Assembly (NCBI GenBank): GCA_900545325.1
Contig: UQZE01000081.1
Coordinates: 1 to 9,032, forward strand
Source: an uncultured Eubacteriales bacterium
Lineage (GTDB): Bacteria; Bacillota; Clostridia; Christensenellales; Borkfalkiaceae
DNA: 9,032 nt
Direction of reading: 5' to 3'
Shown: in pieces, positions 6,133 to 9,032 of the stretch
How positions within the stretch are numbered: position 1 is the stretch's first letter
Layout: every line of letters begins with the position of its first letter
Program-made: the position numbers and the translations under genes
Notes under the pieces: model-generated
Told to the model about the DNA's origin: nothing
Databases searched by the model: none
What the model saw: only the letters and a program-made list of their open reading frames with translations

Positions 6133-7299
6133 TTACAGGCTCGCTTTCAATACGGCGACGACGTCCTGTTTCGTCAGCACCTTGTAGCCGCCCTCCATGA
6201 TGAGCGTGCTCTCCGCAACGGCGTCTATCATGTCCTCCTTCACGCCGAGCGCGCCGATATTCATCACGAGGCCGAGCTTTTTCATCCATTTTTCCATGGC
6301 CGCAAGCCCTTCCTCCGCCACGGCGAGGTCGCTCTTGCCCGCCGCGTCCACCTGCCATACGTTCACGGCGAAACGCTTGAATTTAGGCAAGCCGTAGGGC
6401 AGAATATAGCGGTAATACGGCAGGGAAACGGCGGCGAGCGTCATGCCGTGCGTGGCGTCCGTATGCGCGCCGACGGCCTGCCCGAGCATGTGCACCTCCC
6501 AGTCGGTGGACTTACCCGAAGCGATAAGCGTGTTGAGCGCCCATGTCGCCGTCCACATGATGTTGCTGCGCGCTTCGTAATCCGTCGGATTTTCAACCGC
6601 GATCTCCGCGCTGCGTATGAGCGAGCGGAGCAGGCCCTCCGCGATATAATCGGAGGTATTGTCGTCCTCGCCCGAAAAATACTGTTCGAGAATATGCGAC
6701 ATGATGTCGAAAAATCCCGCAATCATCTGGTATTTCGGCAGAGTAAAGGTGTATTCGGGGTTAAGAACGGAAAATTTCGGGAACACGTTGTCGCCGAAAA
6801 CATGCCCTATTTTGAGTTTCTGCGCGCGGTTGGTGATGACCGAGCCGCCGTTCATCTCGCTGCCCGTGCCGACCATGGTCAGCACGCAGCCCACGGGAAT
6901 AATCCTGCAGTCAGGCTCTTCAAAGCGGATAAAATATTTTTCCCACGGATCTTCGCCGCAGTACGCCGAAACGGAAACGGCTTTGGCATAGTCGCAAACC
7001 GAACCGCCGCCCACCGCCAAAATGAGGTCGGCCTCGGCCTTTCTCGCGCGCTCGCAGCCCTCCTCCAGCTTTTCCGAGGTGGGATTGGGCATCACGCCCG
7101 CGTCCTCAAAGACGTTTTTGCCGCAGTCTTTCAGAATTTTAACCACGTCGTCGTATATGCCGTTTCTCTTGATAGAACCGCCGCCGTAAACGAGCAGCAC
7201 GTTCCTGCCGTATTTGGGCAGTTCTTCCGACAATCCTTTAAGCGCGTCTTTGCCGAAATAAAGTTTCGTCGGGTTATGATACGTAAAATTTCCTAACAT
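6133..7299 (-). CDS. Iron-containing alcohol dehydrogenase, YqhD/butanol dehydrogenase group
   Basis: This 388-residue cytoplasmic group III alcohol dehydrogenase probably reduces aldehydes to alcohols with NADPH or NADH. Visible are the cofactor loop YGGGSIKRNG (38-47), GGGS at 97-100, TGSEMN at 145-150, and the metal ligands D198, H202, H270 and H284, spaced as in E. coli YqhD (D194, H198, H267, H281). Length matches the family. The start has AGGAG about ten bases upstream, and the gene lies only 12 bases after flavodoxin in the same operon under TetR. By analogy with yqhD, a role in removing reactive aldehydes is plausible; fermentation of short-chain aldehydes or alcohols is the alternative. 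No residue seen here decides the substrate. Confidence 0.95.
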   Translation of the reverse strand: MLGNFTYHNPTKLYFGKDALKGLSEELPKYGRNVLLVYGGGSIKRNGIYDDVVKILKDCGKNVFEDAGVMPNPTSEKLEEGCERARKAEADLILAVGGGSVCDYAKAVSVSAYCGEDPWEKYFIRFEEPDCRIIPVGCVLTMVGTGSEMNGGSVITNRAQKLKIGHVFGDNVFPKFSVLNPEYTFTLPKYQMIAGFFDIMSHILEQYFSGEDDNTSDYIAEGLLRSLIRSAEIAVENPTDYEARSNIMWTATWALNTLIASGKSTDWEVHMLGQAVGAHTDATHGMTLAAVSLPYYRYILPYGLPKFKRFAVNVWQVDAAGKSDLAVAEEGLAAMEKWMKKLGLVMNIGALGVKEDMIDAVAESTLIMEGGYKVLTKQDVVAVLKASL

Positions 7300-7311
7300 C
7301 GTCCTTCTCCT

Positions 7312-7797
7312 TTATAATTTAAGTTCTTTTATCCACGCCGCGAGCGTTTCCCCGCTTTGGCGGCCGTTCAACAGCTTGCCTTCGCGCCATTCGGCCGAGG
7401 ACGAACAAAGCGGGCGCAGGACGCTTTCCGTTTTTCCCAGACCGCTCCCGCCCGACGTACAGAAGGGCACGATGACCTTTCCCGAAAAATCGTAACTTTC
7501 GAGAAAGGTGTTTATGATCGTCGGCGCGACGTACCACCATACGGGAAAGCCCACGAACACAACGCCGTACTGCGCCATGTTTTCCACCCTGTCCGCAATG
7601 GCGGGACGGGAGGACGGATCGCGCATTTCCACGCTGCTCCTGCTGTTTTTGTCCGTCCAGTCGAGATCTGCCGCCGTGTAAGGCATTTTCGGTTTGATCT
7701 CGAACAGGTCGGCGCCCGCCGTTTCGGCAAGCGTCTTTGCCACGCGCGCGGTAACGCCGCTGCACGAAAAATATGCTACCAGAATTTTTTTGTCCAT
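7312..7797 (-). CDS. Flavodoxin family protein (Flavodoxin_4-like)
   Basis: This 161-residue soluble protein should bind FMN and carry electrons, or act as a small quinone or nitro reductase. The phosphate loop is SCSGVTA at 11-17, next to the first beta strand ILVAYF. FPVWWYVAPTIINTF (84-98) and the TSGGSGLG loop (114-121) supply the flavin-facing segments. These fit the longer flavodoxin-like proteins common in gut Firmicutes, often found beside TetR or MerR regulators and oxidoreductases. The ribosome binding site AAAGGAG stands before the ATG. The gene is 28 bases after tetR and 12 before the alcohol dehydrogenase, so all three are probably one transcript. Its redox partner is not known; direct electron supply to the dehydrogenase is unlikely, since that enzyme uses nicotinamide. 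Confidence 0.92.
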   Translation of the reverse strand: MDKKILVAYFSCSGVTARVAKTLAETAGADLFEIKPKMPYTAADLDWTDKNSRSSVEMRDPSSRPAIADRVENMAQYGVVFVGFPVWWYVAPTIINTFLESYDFSGKVIVPFCTSGGSGLGKTESVLRPLCSSSAEWREGKLLNGRQSGETLAAWIKELKL

Positions 7798-7825
7798 AAC
7801 GTTTCCTCTCCTTTATATAAATTTT

Positions 7826-8443
7826 TTATTGCAACAATTTTATGACCGCGTTGTACGCGAGATCGAACGCGGAAAACGCGGCGTACTTCACGCCGGCCGC
7901 CGCCATCGCGGCCTTCTGTTTTTCCGTGGCGTTGGTATAAGGGTAAATGCCGAAGAGAAAGGGAAAAAAGGAATATACAAAACTCTCCGCCCCGCGTTCT
8001 CCCCTTTCGGGAAACGACTTTACAAAACTTTGCGAAATCGCCTTTATGGCCGCTCCGTATGCCTTTTTGAATTCGGTAAGACGTTCAATGCGGCTGTTCC
8101 CCTCGATCTCGTACATGTTTACGGAAAGCAGTTTCAGCATGACGGGCCTCGCCTGCAGACTGCGGGCCAGCGCCTCGGCATACTCCTTTCTGCTCAAAAC
8201 GCTTTCGCCGAGCAGCGTTTGCAGATCACGCACCCAAAGCAGATATTCCCGCGTAAGCAAGGCGAGAAAAATTTCTTCTTTCGTTTCAAAGTAATTGTAA
8301 ACGGAAGTCCGCGTAAACGTGGTCGCCCCGCCGATATCTTTAATGGTGATATCCTTGAAACTCTTCGTCTTATACAGCGTTTCGCAGGCGTTGACAATCT
8401 CTTCCCTGCGCGAAGCCGCAAGATCTTTTACGTCCTTTGGCAT
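7826..8443 (-). CDS. TetR family transcriptional repressor, probably autoregulatory
   Basis: This 205-residue regulator has an N-terminal TetR helix-turn-helix (about 12-60). The diagnostic segment TIKDIGGATTFTRTSVYNYF (33-52) is followed by ETKEEIF. The C-terminal ligand and dimer domain (about 65-205) is helical and shows no recognised ligand motif. It is the first gene of an operon with flavodoxin and alcohol dehydrogenase. Its start has GGAGGG a few bases upstream (8448-8453). Two identical 13-bp palindromes flank its promoter, the usual sign of self-repression. I infer that an effector, perhaps an electrophile or aldehyde, releases it and turns on the two reductases. The ligand is unknown, and control of the neighbouring padR promoter is also possible. 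Confidence 0.94.
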   Translation of the reverse strand: MPKDVKDLAASRREEIVNACETLYKTKSFKDITIKDIGGATTFTRTSVYNYFETKEEIFLALLTREYLLWVRDLQTLLGESVLSRKEYAEALARSLQARPVMLKLLSVNMYEIEGNSRIERLTEFKKAYGAAIKAISQSFVKSFPERGERGAESFVYSFFPFLFGIYPYTNATEKQKAAMAAAGVKYAAFSAFDLAYNAVIKLLQ

Positions 8444-8460
8444 AATACCCTCCGAATTTT

Positions 8461-8473
8461 TGACACCGTGTCA
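8461..8473. promoter_or_regulatory. Predicted TetR operator O2, downstream of the transcription start
   Basis: TGACAC-C-GTGTCA is a perfect palindrome about a single central base. It lies at about +3 to +15 of the predicted tetR transcript, just upstream of the ribosome binding site. It is identical to O1. Binding by the adjacent TetR protein is inferred from position and symmetry. Confidence 0.85.
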
Positions 8474-8481
8474 GCAACTGT

Positions 8482-8510
8482 ATTATACACCAAATCTGAC
8501 ACCGTGTCAA
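8482..8510 (-). promoter_or_regulatory. Consensus promoter of the tetR-flavodoxin-ADH operon
   Basis: On the - strand, TTGACA (8505-8510) and TATAAT (8482-8487) are both perfect, with the optimal 17-bp spacer. Transcription should begin near 8475. The -35 box is partly built from the palindrome O1, and O2 lies just past the start, so an unrepressed promoter would be strong and a bound repressor would block polymerase directly. Confidence 0.9.
8497..8509. promoter_or_regulatory. Predicted TetR operator O1, overlapping the -35 box
   Basis: This is the second exact copy of TGACAC-C-GTGTCA. It overlaps five of the six -35 bases of the tetR promoter. The centres of O1 and O2 are 36 bp apart. The shared identity ends exactly at the 13 bases, as flanking bases differ, which argues for selection on the site rather than a recent duplication. 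Confidence 0.85.
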
Positions 8511-8513
8511 TAA

Positions 8514-8532
8514 TTTTTTAAAAAAATTTTTT
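8514..8532. other. T6A7T6 tract between divergent promoters, possible shared UP element
   Basis: A run of six T, seven A and six T lies between the tetR and padR -35 boxes. It falls at roughly -40 to -57 of the tetR start and about -45 to -63 of the padR start, where the RNA polymerase alpha subunit contacts UP elements. Such phased A/T runs also bend or stiffen DNA. Sequence seen; function inferred. Confidence 0.55.
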
Positions 8533-8541
8533 GCAAAACAG

Positions 8542-8570
8542 TTGACAAACTTCCAACTATTGAATAATAT
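8542..8570 (+). promoter_or_regulatory. Promoter of padR-DUF1700, with candidate operator symmetry
   Basis: A perfect TTGACA (8542-8547) is followed after 17 bp by TAATAT (8565-8570, four of six). Transcription should start near 8577. Two inverted repeats overlap it: AGTTG/CAACT (8540-8544 and 8554-8558) around the -35, and ACTAT/ATAGT (8556-8560 and 8571-8575) around the -10. PadR regulators usually repress themselves through inverted repeats in this position, so either could be its operator. Confidence 0.68.
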
Positions 8571-8605
8571 ATAGTAGTAAACAAAATTTACAAGGAGGCG
8601 ATGTT

Positions 8606-8920
8606 TTGAATATACAATATAAAAAAGGCGTGATAGAACTTTGTATCCTGTCGATACTCAGCAAAAAAGACATGTATGGTTATGAACTGTCTGAATATAT
8701 ATCCCAAAAAATAGATATAGCTGACGGCACGGTTTATCCGATTTTAAGAAAATTAAAAGCGGACGGTTTTGTTAAGACTTATCTTTCGGAAGAAAGCGGC
8801 GGCCCCCCCAGAAAATACTACTCAATCACGCAGACGGGGCTGAACGAATTTCAGGAAGATTCTGCGGAATGGCTGAAATTTGCCGAAACGGTAAATAAAA
8901 TTATAAAAGGAGATAATTAA
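8606..8920 (+). CDS. PadR family transcriptional regulator
   Basis: This 104-residue winged-helix regulator is of the short PadR-s2 type. Family marks are YGYEL at 24-28, DGTVYPILRKLKADG at 40-54 (recognition helix) and the wing GGPPRKYYSIT at 65-75. The start is TTG at 8606: AAGGAGG at 8592-8598 stands seven bases before it, while the nearby ATG at 8601 is too close and opens only a two-codon reading frame (ATG TTT TGA). The gene precedes a DUF1700/HAAS gene by one base, the standard pairing in Firmicutes, where PadR represses the pair and the HAAS protein takes part in membrane or envelope signalling. Its sequence is more AT-rich than the genes to the left. Confidence in family is high; the target genes beyond its own operon are unknown. 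Confidence 0.93.
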   Translation: MNIQYKKGVIELCILSILSKKDMYGYELSEYISQKIDIADGTVYPILRKLKADGFVKTYLSEESGGPPRKYYSITQTGLNEFQEDSAEWLKFAETVNKIIKGDN

Positions 8921-8921
8921 A

Positions 8922-9032
8922 ATGACAAAAACACAGTATTTGAATGAACTGAGAAAGGAACTTAAAGCAAATAGCGTCGGCGACATCGAAGATATTATTG
9001 CCGAATATGAAGAACACTTTGATTTTAAAGAT
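8922..9032 (+). CDS. DUF1700/HAAS domain protein, N-terminal part only (cut by window end)
   Basis: Only 37 codons are present and the reading frame is still open at the window edge. The N-terminus MTKTQYLNELRKELK, followed by an acidic segment IIAEYEEHF (25-33), matches the start of DUF1700/HAAS proteins. These have a small helical domain followed by several membrane helices and are normally encoded directly after a PadR gene. The ribosome binding site AAGGAG is at 8907-8912 inside the end of padR, nine bases before the ATG; the padR stop is one base upstream. The remainder, possibly with a membrane region or a following adhesin-like or transporter gene, lies outside the window. Confidence 0.85.
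   Translation, partial: MTKTQYLNELRKELKANSVGDIEDIIAEYEEHFDFKD

Noticed and set aside
6448..7296. A 282-codon open frame on the + strand
   Set aside because: It is antisense to the alcohol dehydrogenase, whose metal ligands and cofactor loop are intact; the translated product has no recognisable domain.
7694..8521. A 275-codon open frame on the + strand
   Set aside because: It runs antisense through flavodoxin, tetR and the operator region; no promoter or ribosome binding site supports it.
8803..8809. Run of seven C inside padR, possible phase-variation tract
   Set aside because: The run encodes the conserved GGPPRKYY wing in frame, and seven bases is short for contingency loci; nothing else suggests switching.
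1..9032. CRISPR array, tRNA, rRNA, insertion sequence, phage or attachment site
   Set aside because: No spaced direct repeat series, cloverleaf, transposase motif or integrase was seen; the only notable exact repeat is the 13-bp operator pair.

Overview
The window looks like chromosomal DNA from a low-to-mid GC Gram-positive anaerobe, probably a gut Clostridia member. This rests on consensus SigA-type promoters, strong GGAGG ribosome binding sites, tightly packed operons and the gene families present (flavodoxin plus iron alcohol dehydrogenase, a FtsX-type ABC exporter, PadR with DUF1700). The species is an inference and cannot be fixed from this sequence.

Layout: (1) 21-728, a single + strand gene for a LacA/Maa-type O-acetyltransferase with its own consensus promoter and a terminator shared with the converging gene. 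(2) 763-2241, a - strand two-gene unit: a ketopantoate reductase family protein and, one base later, a small four-knuckle zinc-ribbon protein. Its promoter overlaps the terminator of the operon behind it. (3) 2238-6032, a - strand ABC exporter operon: ATPase, 462-residue permease, 540-residue permease, with overlapping stop/start codons. (4) 6067-8510, a - strand operon of TetR regulator, flavodoxin and YqhD-like NAD(P)H-dependent iron alcohol dehydrogenase, ended by a long hairpin. Its promoter has perfect -35 and -10 boxes flanked by two identical 13-bp palindromes, so TetR is predicted to repress its own operon. (5) 8542 to the edge, a divergent + strand unit: a PadR regulator starting at TTG and the first 37 codons of a DUF1700/HAAS membrane-associated protein. 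This part is visibly more AT-rich than the rest.

How the genes fit together: the best supported system is tetR-flavodoxin-ADH, which resembles in logic the E. coli yqhC/yqhD aldehyde-stress arrangement but with a TetR sensor and an FMN electron carrier. The tetR and padR promoters are back to back and share one T6A7T6 tract, placed where an UP element would serve both. All families here are known. I see no phage, IS element, CRISPR array, tRNA or rRNA, and no convincing wholly new system. The most testable new observations are the dual-operator control region, the shared AT tract, the promoter-in-terminator overlap at 2213-2272, and the coupled zinc-ribbon gene without a ribosome binding site.
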